DNA from: Ferdinandcohnia sp047238305
Lineage (GTDB): Bacteria; Bacillota; Bacilli; Bacillales; Bacillaceae_L
Direction of reading: 5' to 3'
Length of the DNA stretch: 64,000 nt
Assembly: GCF_047238305.1 (NCBI RefSeq)
Contig: NZ_JBDFMO010000001.1
Location: forward strand, 4,402,001 to 4,466,000
The notes below the pieces were generated by a model. The model was not told where the DNA came from. It searched no databases and saw nothing but the letters and a program-made list of their open reading frames with translations. The position numbers and the translations under genes were made by a program. Shown here piece by piece: positions 1-9,281 of the stretch; position 1 is the first letter of the stretch; every line of letters starts with the position of its first letter.

Positions 1-19
1 AAATATCCCCTCGTTTTAG

Positions 20-50
20 TTCGGAGCCAGAAGAACCGTCCCTCTGGTCC
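20..50. repeat. REP-like element, partial copy
   Basis: Contains the 16-mer AGAACCGTCCCTCTGG at 32-47. The same 16-mer recurs exactly near 19.0 kb (inverted) and 20.66 kb, where it is one arm of a long hairpin. Here only one arm is clear, just past the stop codon of the ABC permease gene. Confidence 0.6.
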
Positions 51-1304
51 TTATTTATCATTTTTTGTTAGTTGCAGGGCTTTCTTAATGTCTTTGAAGG
101 AGGATGATTTGCCGTACATGAGGACTCCTCCACGGTAGACTCGTGCTCCGAAAATGGCTAATAATGTGATGGTGAGCACTAGGATTCCGATTGATAATGC
201 GATTTCCCAAGCTGGCAGTGTTAGCATTCCAACTCGAAGGAACATGATCATTGGTGCAAAAAACGGAATAAATGAGGTAATCGTAATCACGGATGATTCC
301 GGTTTTGTTAGACCAAACATCGCAATCATAAAAGCAGCTACAATCAATAAGGTCATTGGGGTGATCATTTGTTGAACATCTTCAATACGACTTACCAATG
401 AACCTAAAAAGGCAGCAAGTGTTGCAAATAGGAAATATCCTAAAATAAAGAAGACTCCAGCGTAAACAAAGGTTGAAATCGGCAGGTCACCAAAGCCAAA
501 CACTTCAAAAAATCCGCCTTCCATTCCACCCATGCTTTGCTTTAAGGAACCGTACCCAACCGCCAAAATAACTGCAAATTGAGTTAAGCTTAGAAGGGCA
601 ATCCCCAGAATTTTCCCGAACATTTGCTTAATCGGAGAAACACTTGAAATGAGTATTTCCATCACACGGGAAGATTTTTCAGTCGCAACCTCCATCGCAA
701 TCATATTTGCGTACATGATGACTGCAAAGTAGATGACAAATAAAAGGACATAAACTAATCCTCGTGCTTGATTAAGTTCTTCCTCAGATTTTGCATTTTC
801 TTCAAGTGCTTGTTTTTTAAATTGAACAGGCGCATATAGCTCATTGATCTGCTCAGGCGATAATCCTGCTTTTGTCGTTGCGATTGTCACCTTCAATTGC
901 TGAAGAGCTTGTTCAAGTTGCCCAGTAATTTCTGAGTCAGTAATTGATGGAGCTTTATAGATTCCTTGAGGAAGTCCATCAGGCGTCTCTGTCAATAGGA
1001 GATAACCTGTAATTTCTTCAGATGCTACCAGCTCTTTTGCTTCCGCCTCAGTTCCGTCCATTTTTTCTATAATAACGTCACTCGTCATAGGTGTTAACGT
1101 CTGTTCATACGCCTGATAGAGTTCGTTTGACTCCGTTAAAACCGCAACATGACTTGTTTCATCTTTATCGAATTTCTCAATGATCGTTTGAATGTTAGCA
1201 AGACCAAAAATAATGAGCGCCGTTATTAACGTAGTAATAATAAAAGATTTCGTTTTTAATTTACTCACATATGTGTGAAAAAGAATAATCCAAAACTTAC
1301 TCAT
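51..1304 (-). CDS. yhaP: ABC exporter permease, YhaP/NatB-like
   Basis: Membrane subunit of an ABC-2 type exporter of the NatB/YhaP family, about 417 residues. One N-terminal membrane segment is followed by an extracytoplasmic domain of about 140 residues and a block of five or six C-terminal membrane helices, the usual layout. ATG at 1304 is preferred over the upstream GTG at 1313 because AGGTAGGTG lies at the right distance. The start overlaps the stop of the ATPase gene by 8 bp, so the two are coupled in one operon. In B. subtilis NatB relatives extrude sodium; the substrate here is not known. Confidence 0.85.
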   Translation of the reverse strand: MSKFWIILFHTYVSKLKTKSFIITTLITALIIFGLANIQTIIEKFDKDETSHVAVLTESNELYQAYEQTLTPMTSDVIIEKMDGTEAEAKELVASEEITGYLLLTETPDGLPQGIYKAPSITDSEITGQLEQALQQLKVTIATTKAGLSPEQINELYAPVQFKKQALEENAKSEEELNQARGLVYVLLFVIYFAVIMYANMIAMEVATEKSSRVMEILISSVSPIKQMFGKILGIALLSLTQFAVILAVGYGSLKQSMGGMEGGFFEVFGFGDLPISTFVYAGVFFILGYFLFATLAAFLGSLVSRIEDVQQMITPMTLLIVAAFMIAMFGLTKPESSVITITSFIPFFAPMIMFLRVGMLTLPAWEIALSIGILVLTITLLAIFGARVYRGGVLMYGKSSSFKDIKKALQLTKNDK

Positions 1305-2196
1305 ACGAAGCACCTACCTTCTCGATAAAAATATCATTTAAGGAAGGCTCTTCCAATACAAACTTTCGAACAAAACCTCTTCCTGTAATTGAAGCAAGGA
1401 TTTTTTGTGAAATCTCTTCACTTTCAACTTGTAAATGAAGTCCCTCCGCTGTTTCCTTTGCCTTTGTAACGCCTGCTAATGTTTTCAAATGACTAATATC
1501 GAAATCAGCATGTACAATAACGTTTTTCTTTCCAAAGGAACGCTTGATTTCCTTTAATGACCCATGGACTACTGGTTTTCCATGGTGCATGATGCATAAA
1601 TGCTCACATAATTCCTCAACGTGCTCCATACGGTGACTGGAAAACACAATTGATGTTCCAGCATTTTTCAAATCTACAACCGCTTCCTTTAAAATCTCAA
1701 CATTAACTGGGTCGAGTCCACTAAAGGGCTCATCAAGAATCAGAAGCTTTGGCTTATGAATGACAGAAGCGATAAATTGGATTTTTTGCTGGTTTCCTTT
1801 TGAAAGTTCCTCAACCTTTTTGGTTGCATACTCAGGAACCTTAAATCGCTCTAGCCAATAATCAATTTGTTTTAAAATATCTTGCTTCTGCATTCCACGC
1901 AGACGTGCTAAATAGACAAGCTGATCACGTACCTTCATTTTCGGGTATAGACCTCTCTCTTCTGGCAGGTAACCAATCATATGGCTTGTATCATAATTAA
2001 TTTTCTTCCCATCCCAACTTATTCGTCCTTCACTGACATCCAATAATCCTAAGATCATCCGGAATGTTGTCGTCTTTCCAGCACCATTCGCACCTAAAAA
2101 TCCGAACATTTCGCTCTCTGGAATTTCAATTGACAAATCGTCAACGGCAGTGAAGCTACCGAATCGTTTCGTCACATGTTCTAGTTGTAATGCCAT
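1297..2196 (-). CDS. yhaQ: ABC exporter ATP-binding protein, YhaQ/NatA-like
   Basis: ATPase partner of the adjacent permease, 299 residues. Visible motifs are Walker A (GANGAGKTT, about residues 35-43), the signature region LSKGNQQK, Walker B LLILDEPFSGLDP and the H-loop SSHRM. The C-terminal 80 residues form the extra domain common in NatA-type ATPases. Start ATG follows AAAGGAGGAG. It is the first gene of a two-gene operon with the permease. Confidence 0.9.
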   Translation of the reverse strand: MALQLEHVTKRFGSFTAVDDLSIEIPESEMFGFLGANGAGKTTTFRMILGLLDVSEGRISWDGKKINYDTSHMIGYLPEERGLYPKMKVRDQLVYLARLRGMQKQDILKQIDYWLERFKVPEYATKKVEELSKGNQQKIQFIASVIHKPKLLILDEPFSGLDPVNVEILKEAVVDLKNAGTSIVFSSHRMEHVEELCEHLCIMHHGKPVVHGSLKEIKRSFGKKNVIVHADFDISHLKTLAGVTKAKETAEGLHLQVESEEISQKILASITGRGFVRKFVLEEPSLNDIFIEKVGASYE

Positions 2197-2351
2197 CTAT
2201 ACTCCTCCTTTTCCAGTAGTATCTACGATTATGTAGGAAAAAAGTTTCATCAAATAATCATACCATAATTGTTTTCTTATTATTTGTTGCATGAAAATTA
2301 GCAATCTACTACACTTTACATATCAGAATTTTTGCAAAAGGGGAATCTTAC

Positions 2352-2534
2352 ATGAATTATGTGTTAACTGTGTTTGATAAAACGGGAGAAAAATTACTTG
2401 AAGAAACATTTGAAGCGGCTACTGAAAAAGAAGCGAAGGAAACGGGAGAAAAGATCCTTAAAGAAAAAAATTATTTAGAAACCACCCATCGGTGCACAAG
2501 CTCCGCTGGTAAATTAGTGTTATTCCATCGTTAG
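2352..2534 (+). CDS. yhzD: YhzD-like small conserved protein
   Basis: A 60-residue soluble, charged protein resembling the YhzD-like family of Bacillus, which has no known function; the assignment rests on length, composition and the C-terminal GKLVLFHR, recalled rather than searched. Start ATG follows AAGGGGAA. It is transcribed away from the ABC exporter operon and ends at a bidirectional terminator shared with the enoyl-CoA hydratase gene. Confidence 0.65.
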   Translation: MNYVLTVFDKTGEKLLEETFEAATEKEAKETGEKILKEKNYLETTHRCTSSAGKLVLFHR

Positions 2535-2574
2535 TCAGGTTTTCCAGGTAGGGTGCCTTTTTAATAAAGAAAGC

Positions 2575-2594
2575 CCCGCTGATCTTTCAGCGGG
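2575..2594. terminator. bidirectional terminator
   Basis: Inverted repeat CCCGCTG/CAGCGGG with a 6-nt loop and T-rich flanks on both sides, between convergent yhzD and the enoyl-CoA hydratase gene. Confidence 0.8.
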
Positions 2595-2603
2595 ACTTCT
2601 TTA

Positions 2604-3392
2604 TTATTCACCAGTAAACATTGGTTTTCTTTTTTCTAAAAAAGCTTGAATGCCTTCGCGGTGGTCCTTTGTATTTCTCATTGCTTGCTGACCTTGTTTT
2701 TCTAATTCTAGTATTTTTTCAAGCTCTGGCAAGTGCATTTGATTGTATATGGATTTGGTTTGAATCATGGCTAGTATTGGTCTCTTTTTCCACTTTTTCA
2801 CCTTATGAATCACAGCTGTTTGCAATTCTTCCTCTGCAACCTCATCAATTAACCCAATATGCAAAGCTTCCCCAGGTGACAATTGCTTTCCTTCCCAAAT
2901 CACATGTTTAGCTTTTGCTTCACCAAGTCTTTTTTCAAGGAAGAAATGTGCGCCTCCATCTGGAATCAGACCAATACGGATGAAATTCATGGCTATACTT
3001 GAAAGTCGATCAGCAATAACATAGTCAGCTCCTAATGCAAAGCTTAACCCAAGCCCTGCTGCTGGTCCATGGATTGCACTGATAACGAGTTTAGGTAATA
3101 AGTAAAGTGTTTTCATGATTTCAGAAATAAGTTCCATCACATGCTCAAAAGCATCATCATCTGTAGAACTTAACATTGTTTTTATATCTCCGCCAGCCGA
3201 AAACGCGCGTCCACTTCCTGCTAAAACAAGGATATCCAGTTCATCATTAGCAGCTACAGCCTTTAAACTATGTAAAATCTCATTTAACATATCAAAATCC
3301 ATTGAATTTAATGCATCTGGGCGATTAAGAGTAAGGTATGCTACTCGCTCTTCCATATGTAGAAATACTTTTTCAACTTGTTCAGTTGCCAT
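2604..3392 (-). CDS. yhaR: enoyl-CoA hydratase/isomerase family protein, YhaR-like
   Basis: Crotonase-fold protein of 262 residues. It has the oxyanion-hole segments AGSGRAFSAGGD (about 58-69) and IHGPAAGLG (about 107-115), and a glutamate/aspartate-poor second catalytic region (IPDGGAHFFLEKRLG), so hydratase versus isomerase is not certain. ATG follows AAGGGGG. It lies downstream of the acyl-CoA ligase gene but a terminator separates them, and TATAAT-like boxes near 3430-3445 suggest its own promoter. Expected role: the hydration step of fatty-acid beta-oxidation or related acyl-CoA catabolism. Confidence 0.85.
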   Translation of the reverse strand: MATEQVEKVFLHMEERVAYLTLNRPDALNSMDFDMLNEILHSLKAVAANDELDILVLAGSGRAFSAGGDIKTMLSSTDDDAFEHVMELISEIMKTLYLLPKLVISAIHGPAAGLGLSFALGADYVIADRLSSIAMNFIRIGLIPDGGAHFFLEKRLGEAKAKHVIWEGKQLSPGEALHIGLIDEVAEEELQTAVIHKVKKWKKRPILAMIQTKSIYNQMHLPELEKILELEKQGQQAMRNTKDHREGIQAFLEKRKPMFTGE

Positions 3393-3459
3393 TAATATGC
3401 CCCCTTAGATGGTGTTTCTCCTATTATACAATTATATCAATATAAAAGAAACCGTTTTC

Positions 3460-3491
3460 AAAAATTAAACCATCCAAAGTTTCTTGGATGG
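3460..3491 (-). terminator. terminator after acyl-CoA ligase gene
   Basis: Read on the minus strand: CCATCC...GGATGG hairpin (3470-3491) followed by TTTAATTTTT. Confidence 0.8.
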
Positions 3492-3501
3492 CCTTGAGTT
3501 A

Positions 3502-5124
3502 TTATTTCACTTGTGATAAATGCTCTTTCAGTTGGTCCCTAAGAGCTCTCTTTAAGAACTTTCCTACCGATGTTTTCGGAATTTCATCCATAAAGATAAT
3601 ATCATCTGGTAACCACCATTTTGCAAATTGGGGCTTTAGAAACTCGTATAGTTCTTCTTTCGTTGTGTGCTCTTTTGCGGCATCCTTTAACACAACACAT
3701 GCCACCGGCCGTTCTTGCCATCTTTCATGGGGAACTGCGATAACCGCCGCTTCAAATACAGCATCATGGGCCATAAGTGCATTTTCAATATCGACAGAGG
3801 AAATCCATTCCCCGCCGCTCTTGATTAAATCTTTTGTTCTGTCAACAATCTTCACAACGCCTTCTTCATCGACTGTTACAACATCCCCAGTATAGAGCCA
3901 TCCATCACGAAATGCTTCATTTGTTCGTTCATCCTTGTAATATTCATCGGCAATCCAATTTCCTCTTAATAAAAGCTCTCCCATTTCTTTTCCATCATTG
4001 GCAACCTCCCCGTTTGCTCCAACGATTTTCATTTCTACTAACGGTACGAGAGACCCTTGTTTTGAGCGAATCTCTAATTTCTCTTCTTCAGGCAAATCAT
4101 TTTGGTAGCTTTTTAGACGTGATAAAACAACAAGAGGTGTGGTTTCTGTCATCCCATATGCATGGATAAACGGGATTTTATATTTTGATTCAAATGCTTT
4201 AATGAGCCCTTTTGGTGCGGCCGAACCACCACATAGGATGCGGGTCAAGCTGCTCGTGTCGTAATTTCCTTGCTCTAATTCATTAAGAAGTCCAAGCCAG
4301 ATTGTAGGAACTCCAGCAGTCATTGTTACCTTCTCGGAGTCAATTAATTCAGCTAAAATTTTCGGGGTGAAATATGGTCCTGGCATCACAAGTGTTGTTC
4401 CAAACCACACCGAAGCAAATGGCAAGCCCCAGGCATTTACATGGAACATCGGAACAACCGGCATCGCAATATCACTTTCGGATAAGCCAGCGTTATCTGC
4501 GAGACCGAGTGCCATACTATGCAACACGACTCCACGGTGAGAATAAACAACCCCTTTTGGATTTCCAGTTGTTGCAGATGTATAACACATTCCAACTGGA
4601 TCATTTTCATCTAAATCTTTCTTAAACTCAAAGGAAGGGTCTCCTTCACTAATAAGTTTTTCATAATGAAAAAGAGGCTCTAGGCTTGATTCTGGAAGTT
4701 CGTCTTTATCTGTCATAAGGACATAAGCTTCAACCGTTTTTAATTGGTCCTTTACTTTTTCTAATAAAGGCAGCAAGTCTTCATCAAAAAGTAAAACCTT
4801 GTCCTCGCCATGATTGATAATATAGACAATATGAGCAGGCGAAAGACGAATATTAATGGTATGCAAGACTGCGCCAATACCAGGTATAGCAAAATATGCT
4901 TCAAGATGTCGATGATGATTCCATGCTAGTGTTCCAACACGCTCTCCTTTCTTCACACCTATTTTTTCTAGGGAGCTTGATAATCTTCTAGTGCGCTCGC
5001 CTATTTCCTTATACGTATGGGTTACAATTCCAGATGAAGTTCTCGATATAACAGTTTTCTTTGGAAAATATCTTTCTGCGCGCTCGAGCATTGAAGAAAC
5101 TAGCAATGGTATAATCATCATCAT
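3502..5124 (-). CDS. AMP-binding fatty-acyl-CoA ligase
   Basis: About 540 residues, ANL superfamily. The AMP-binding P-loop is YTSATTGNPKGVVYSHRG, the A5 motif is YGMTETTP, the A7 motif is LYTGD, and the C-terminal catalytic lysine lies in PKTSVGKFLKRALR. This pattern fits long- or medium-chain fatty-acid-CoA ligases. Three ATG codons in a row (5124, 5121, 5118) follow GGGGGA, so the exact start is ambiguous. The gene sits 30 bp downstream of an acyl-CoA dehydrogenase gene and is probably cotranscribed, giving activation plus the first oxidation step. Confidence 0.88.
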   Translation of the reverse strand: MMMIIPLLVSSMLERAERYFPKKTVISRTSSGIVTHTYKEIGERTRRLSSSLEKIGVKKGERVGTLAWNHHRHLEAYFAIPGIGAVLHTINIRLSPAHIVYIINHGEDKVLLFDEDLLPLLEKVKDQLKTVEAYVLMTDKDELPESSLEPLFHYEKLISEGDPSFEFKKDLDENDPVGMCYTSATTGNPKGVVYSHRGVVLHSMALGLADNAGLSESDIAMPVVPMFHVNAWGLPFASVWFGTTLVMPGPYFTPKILAELIDSEKVTMTAGVPTIWLGLLNELEQGNYDTSSLTRILCGGSAAPKGLIKAFESKYKIPFIHAYGMTETTPLVVLSRLKSYQNDLPEEEKLEIRSKQGSLVPLVEMKIVGANGEVANDGKEMGELLLRGNWIADEYYKDERTNEAFRDGWLYTGDVVTVDEEGVVKIVDRTKDLIKSGGEWISSVDIENALMAHDAVFEAAVIAVPHERWQERPVACVVLKDAAKEHTTKEELYEFLKPQFAKWWLPDDIIFMDEIPKTSVGKFLKRALRDQLKEHLSQVK

Positions 5125-5154
5125 ACATTCCCCCACTTTAATATATTTTTGAAA

Positions 5155-6294
5155 TTATAGCCCCATATTTTTTACAATGATGGTTTTCATAATTTCATTT
5201 GTACCCGCATAAATGGCCGATACCGGCGTGTCCCGATATCTTCTTGCAATCTCGTACTCTTCCATATATCCATAACCACCATGAAGATGCATACATTCAG
5301 CTGCAACCTTTTTTGCCATATCCGTTAACCACCACTTTGCCATTGAAACCTTTGTCACCACATCCTTTCCAGCAATATGTTGTTCAATTAAATCATCTAA
5401 AAATGTTCTGCCAATCTCAATTTCAGTCGCCATTTCGGCAAGTCTAAATTGAATATGTTGAAATTTACTAATCGATTTACCGAATGCTTCACGATCTTTT
5501 ACATATTTCAAGGTTAGCTTTAGCATTGTCTCCGCTGCAATTTGGGCTGATATTGCAACAATCAGACGTTCCTGCTGCAGCTTTTCCATCAAATAATAAA
5601 AACCCTTTCCTTCCATTCCAATGAGGTTCTCAACAGGAACTTTTACATCTTCAAAAATAAGTTCTGCCGTATCTTGGGCATGAAGCCCGACCTTATCAAG
5701 CTTTCTCCCTCTTGAAAATCCAGGTGTATCCCTTTCGACTACTAACAAACTAATTCCTTTATGTTTTGCTTTTGGATCTGTTTTACACACTACAACGACC
5801 AAATCGGCGTGAATGCCGTTGGTGATAAATGTTTTCTGACCATTGACAATATAATGGTCACCTTTCTTTATAGCAGTTGTTTTAATCCCCGCTAAATCAG
5901 ACCCAGCACCCGGCTCTGTCATGGCAATCGCTGTTATGATTTCACCTGAAATACATTTTGACAGCCATTTTTGCTTTTGGTCTTCTGTTCCATATTCATG
6001 TAAATAAGGAACCACAATGTCACTATGAAGACCAATCCCAATCATACTTGACCCCACTCGTTCAAGCTCTTCATTTATAACAACTGAATAGGCAAAATCA
6101 GTGTTAAAACCTCCATACCTTTCATCGACCCACGGGCATAGGAAACCATTCTCTCCCATTTTTGTCCAAAAGGACCTTGGAATCATCCTGTTCTTTTCCC
6201 AATCGTCATAAAAGGGGAAGGCTTCTTTTTCAAGGAACTTCCGAAAAGCGTTTCGAAAAATATGATGCTCTTCTTGCAAATAACGTGTAGTCAT
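5155..6294 (-). CDS. acyl-CoA dehydrogenase
   Basis: FAD-dependent acyl-CoA dehydrogenase, 379 residues. It shows the FAD-binding stretch AMTEPGAGSDLAG, the substrate and FAD region FITNGIHADLVVV, and the C-terminal QLHGGYGY-like segment MHLHGGYGYMEEYEIARRYRD. The catalytic base region is in YAGTNEIMK. ATG follows AGGAGGGATAGCG. It is the first gene of the unit with the acyl-CoA ligase, and a cre-like site lies about 90 bp upstream. Confidence 0.9.
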   Translation of the reverse strand: MTTRYLQEEHHIFRNAFRKFLEKEAFPFYDDWEKNRMIPRSFWTKMGENGFLCPWVDERYGGFNTDFAYSVVINEELERVGSSMIGIGLHSDIVVPYLHEYGTEDQKQKWLSKCISGEIITAIAMTEPGAGSDLAGIKTTAIKKGDHYIVNGQKTFITNGIHADLVVVVCKTDPKAKHKGISLLVVERDTPGFSRGRKLDKVGLHAQDTAELIFEDVKVPVENLIGMEGKGFYYLMEKLQQERLIVAISAQIAAETMLKLTLKYVKDREAFGKSISKFQHIQFRLAEMATEIEIGRTFLDDLIEQHIAGKDVVTKVSMAKWWLTDMAKKVAAECMHLHGGYGYMEEYEIARRYRDTPVSAIYAGTNEIMKTIIVKNMGL

Positions 6295-6381
6295 CGCTAT
6301 CCCTCCTAATTTAGGGGTTTACTCATAATAGTGGGTAAAAATCTTAATAGGTACTCGAAGTCTTATAAGGTAGCAACGCAA

Positions 6382-6395
6382 GGTAAGCGTTTACA
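6382..6395. promoter_or_regulatory. putative cre site (CcpA) upstream of acyl-CoA dehydrogenase gene
   Basis: GGTAAGCGTTTACA; its complement ATGTAAACGCTTACC matches the cre consensus WTGNAANCGNWNNCW except for the final W. It lies about 90-100 bp before the start of the fatty-acid genes. Catabolite repression of fatty-acid degradation genes is known in B. subtilis; binding here is inferred. Confidence 0.5.
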
Positions 6396-6483
6396 TTTTA
6401 TAAAAAGGAGTTTGTTAATCTTTATGAGGTCCAATACATGATTAATTCCTCATTAAAGTGAAAAATCCTCTTTTTCATCAAAA

Positions 6484-6509
6484 AAAGTAGAGGTATAGTT
6501 TCCTATACC
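6484..6509 (-). terminator. hemZ terminator, overlapping the stop codon
   Basis: Minus-strand GGTATAG/CTATACC hairpin with a 4-nt loop (6492-6509) followed by TCTACTTTTTTT. The hairpin includes the TAG stop of hemZ. Confidence 0.75.
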
Positions 6510-8017
6510 CCTTTAGCCACTCCAAATAGCTCGTCTAAAATTGTGATTTTCTTATTCGTATATTCCATAAAATTGTCATTGTAGGATTTTGGATCCTTTG
6601 GGTTTGCAAACTGCGTAATTTTTCCTGTTACTGGGTCCACAAATTTACTTGCTGCACCACAACCTAGGCCAATGATCGTTTGCATTTCTTCCATGATCAT
6701 AATATTATAGATGCTCTCTTGACCTGGAATTGAATAGCCAACATTTTCTAGGTTACCAAGAATGTTTTTCATTCGATATAAATAGTAAGGTACATAGCCA
6801 TGTTCCTTTGTCCATGTAGAAGCATTGTTCATCATCTCTGTAATTTCTTCACGACCTGCAACCTTATATTTATTCTTGTTTCGTGTCATTTCGGATGCAC
6901 GCTTAAAAGATAATGTATGGACAGTTAATGACTCCGGCATCAGCTTTTCTGTTTCAGAAAGTGTATAGTTGAACTCTTCCACTCCTTCACCAGGCAGACC
7001 AATGATTAAGTCCATATTAATATTATTCATTCCCATGTTTCTTGCGAGATGGAATTTTTCAATGGTTTCTTCCACTGTGTGGTGACGGCCAATCGCTTTT
7101 AATGTTTCTTGAATATAGGACTGTGGATTAATACTAATTCTATCAATATTCCACTTTTTAAGTACGTCGAGTTTATCTGGTGTAATCGTGTCAGGACGTC
7201 CCGCTTCAACCGTGATTTCACGAATGTGTTGAACATCTGGGAAGGACTGATACATTTCTTCATAAAGCATGTCCATCTCTTCAGCTGTAATACTTGTTGG
7301 GGTTCCACCACCGTAATAAACGGTAGTTATTTTTATATTATTCTCTTTTAACCAACGCCCTATTTCGCGCATCTCATAATGGAGACCACCAAGGAAAGAA
7401 TTCACTGAACCTTGTCTACCATTGATTGCATACGCTGGGAATGTGCAATAGGCACATTTAGTTGGACAGAAAGGAATCCCAATATAAATACTCACTTCAT
7501 TTTGTAGTTGATATAGATCTGGAACCATCGTGAGTTGACGGTCCACGATTTGCCGCATTAATTCGATTTTTTCATCGGTAATTAAATAATCTTCTTTTAA
7601 TTGTTTGTGAGCCGTCTCCGGTGTCACACCTTCTTGAATTTTTTTGTGTAACAGCTTGGTGGGGCGTACACCGGTAAGCATTCCCCATGGCTGAGTTATA
7701 CCTGTGGAATCTTGCATTACCATGACATAGACATGTGAGACTGCTTGTTTAATCTTTTTAAAAAGCTCTTTTTCATTCTCAAATGGAGGAAATTCTTTAC
7801 TATAGTTTCCCTCGTAATCATTACCAGACTTCAGATCAATAAGTTTTGCTTTTGAGGTAATAAAAGGATTGTTATATTCATATTGAAAATCTACTAATAG
7901 ATCAGGATTTTCTAGTTCTGTAATGGAAATTTCACTTTCCTCGAAAAATAAGTTTGTGATCAGCTGAAGTGGACGAATAAATCGCTCATCCTCAAGCCCC
8001 TTGAACAAAATACGCAT
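6503..8017 (-). CDS. hemZ: oxygen-independent coproporphyrinogen dehydrogenase HemZ
   Basis: Radical SAM protein of about 504 residues for the oxygen-independent oxidation of coproporphyrinogen III to protoporphyrinogen in heme synthesis. The cluster-binding motif is PFCPTKCAYCTF (Cys 184, 188, 191 from the chosen start); YYGGGTPT and the HemN-type C-terminal domain follow. The extra N-terminal 170 residues are typical of HemZ rather than HemN. ATG at 8017 is chosen because GGTGAGG lies 6 nt upstream; a GTG at 8029 lies inside that ribosome site. It is a single-gene unit. Confidence 0.92.
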   Translation of the reverse strand: MRILFKGLEDERFIRPLQLITNLFFEESEISITELENPDLLVDFQYEYNNPFITSKAKLIDLKSGNDYEGNYSKEFPPFENEKELFKKIKQAVSHVYVMVMQDSTGITQPWGMLTGVRPTKLLHKKIQEGVTPETAHKQLKEDYLITDEKIELMRQIVDRQLTMVPDLYQLQNEVSIYIGIPFCPTKCAYCTFPAYAINGRQGSVNSFLGGLHYEMREIGRWLKENNIKITTVYYGGGTPTSITAEEMDMLYEEMYQSFPDVQHIREITVEAGRPDTITPDKLDVLKKWNIDRISINPQSYIQETLKAIGRHHTVEETIEKFHLARNMGMNNINMDLIIGLPGEGVEEFNYTLSETEKLMPESLTVHTLSFKRASEMTRNKNKYKVAGREEITEMMNNASTWTKEHGYVPYYLYRMKNILGNLENVGYSIPGQESIYNIMIMEEMQTIIGLGCGAASKFVDPVTGKITQFANPKDPKSYNDNFMEYTNKKITILDELFGVAKGV

Positions 8018-8131
8018 AGTTTGCCTCACCTTTTCAAAAAATTAGCTCCTATTAGTGTACAGAATGTACGTTTTTTAATCAATATGAGAATATTGGTTGG
8101 ATGTTGAGTTGGACAGTAGTTGGCATTCATG

Positions 8132-8231
8132 CTCTATCGGCGATAATCTCGTTCTATCGATGTTATACGGATTCTATCGGCGTTAATTTATTTCTATCGA
8201 CGATAATCCATTTCTATCGACGTTAGCCGTT
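8132..8231. repeat. tandem array, five 20-bp units
   Basis: CTATCG occurs at 8134, 8154, 8174, 8194 and 8214, an exact 20-bp period. Units follow TTCTATCGRCGATAATCCAT with variation in the second half; several contain the palindrome TATCGNCGATA. It lies between hemZ and yhaX and encodes nothing. Confidence 0.85.
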
Positions 8232-8240
8232 TTACCTATA

Positions 8241-8262
8241 TAAAAACCCCCACAATCTGTGG
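8241..8262 (-). terminator. yhaX terminator
   Basis: Minus-strand CCACA/TGTGG hairpin with a 3-nt loop followed by GGGTTTTTATA. Confidence 0.7.
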
Positions 8263-8279
8263 AGGTGTTCAAAACAACT

Positions 8280-9143
8280 TTATTTTTCAACCTTAATCTG
8301 TTTTAAAAACTCAATTCTTTGCTGCTTTCGGAAATGCTCTTTGATCATGTAGGAGACACCATTCATATTATTCGAACGCGTTACCCAGTCAGCTGCAAAT
8401 TTAACTTCCTTCGGGGCATTCCACATCGCTACCCCTAACCCAGCGGATTGAATCATTTCAATATCATCACTTGAATCACCAATGACGACTGTTTCATGTA
8501 ATGGTATTTCTAGATGATTGGCTAAAACTTTTAATCCATTAAGCTTAGAAACTCCTAATGGTGTGATTTCTAGCTTATGTGGTTCGGTTAAATCGACTTG
8601 GATATCCTGGAAGTGTTCATTGATCGTTTCCTTGATCGTTCCCAATTCATCCTCACTTTGTGAATAGACCTCAATTTTAGGTGGTGCAACAGGATTGTCT
8701 GTTAAATAGTCACCAAGTGAATCGACGAACTGCATAGGATAAAAAAGTGGATCGCCTGAGCCAAACATCGCTTTTGCGATAAGGTTACCAGGAAATCTAA
8801 TCCGGTTACCAATCGAAAATTTTTCATGTTGGAGGCGAATACTACACTTAAAGTTTTCTAATACTTGGACAATGTTAAAAGTCTTCTCTTCAGATATCCG
8901 TTTTACATAAAGGGGATCGTCTAGATTTGTGCTAATGAACCCTCCATTATGCGTAATTAAAAATGAGTCAAGCTTTAAAGCTTTGGCTATTTTTTTCGTC
9001 GATGCGAAATGACGCCTTGTTACAAGAGTCACATAAACTTCCTTTGCTCGAACATAATCTATAGCTTCTTTAGTTCCACTTTGTAGCCGACCATTCGAAC
9101 GCAGTAATGTTCCATCAACATTTATTGCAAGTAACCTATACAT
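8280..9143 (-). CDS. yhaX: Cof-type HAD-family phosphatase YhaX
   Basis: HAD-superfamily hydrolase of the Cof (IIB) class, 287 residues. Motif I is degenerate at INVDGTLL (residues 8-15: the usual DxDGTL reads NVDGTL, so the first aspartate is Asn). Motif II is TLVTRRH, the motif III lysine lies in GVSKLNGLKVL, and motif IV is VIGDSSDDIEMI. Loss of the nucleophile aspartate would be expected to reduce or change phosphatase activity. Position between hemZ and yheA matches the B. subtilis order. Confidence 0.82.
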   Translation of the reverse strand: MYRLLAINVDGTLLRSNGRLQSGTKEAIDYVRAKEVYVTLVTRRHFASTKKIAKALKLDSFLITHNGGFISTNLDDPLYVKRISEEKTFNIVQVLENFKCSIRLQHEKFSIGNRIRFPGNLIAKAMFGSGDPLFYPMQFVDSLGDYLTDNPVAPPKIEVYSQSEDELGTIKETINEHFQDIQVDLTEPHKLEITPLGVSKLNGLKVLANHLEIPLHETVVIGDSSDDIEMIQSAGLGVAMWNAPKEVKFAADWVTRSNNMNGVSYMIKEHFRKQQRIEFLKQIKVEK

Positions 9144-9240
9144 ATGCAGGTCCTCCTTCTCGGTGTTGCTGTCCCTATATTTATGGTTATGAAAAAATGA
9201 AGTTGATTAGAACATTAGCTTTCACATGAACGAACGAAAA

Positions 9241-9273
9241 CAAAAAGAACCCCCGCCAATTCGCGTAGGGTTC
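9241..9273 (-). terminator. yheA terminator
   Basis: Minus-strand GAACCC/GGGTTC hairpin (9247-9273) followed by CTTTTTG. Confidence 0.7.
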
Positions 9274-9281
9274 ATTAAGCC

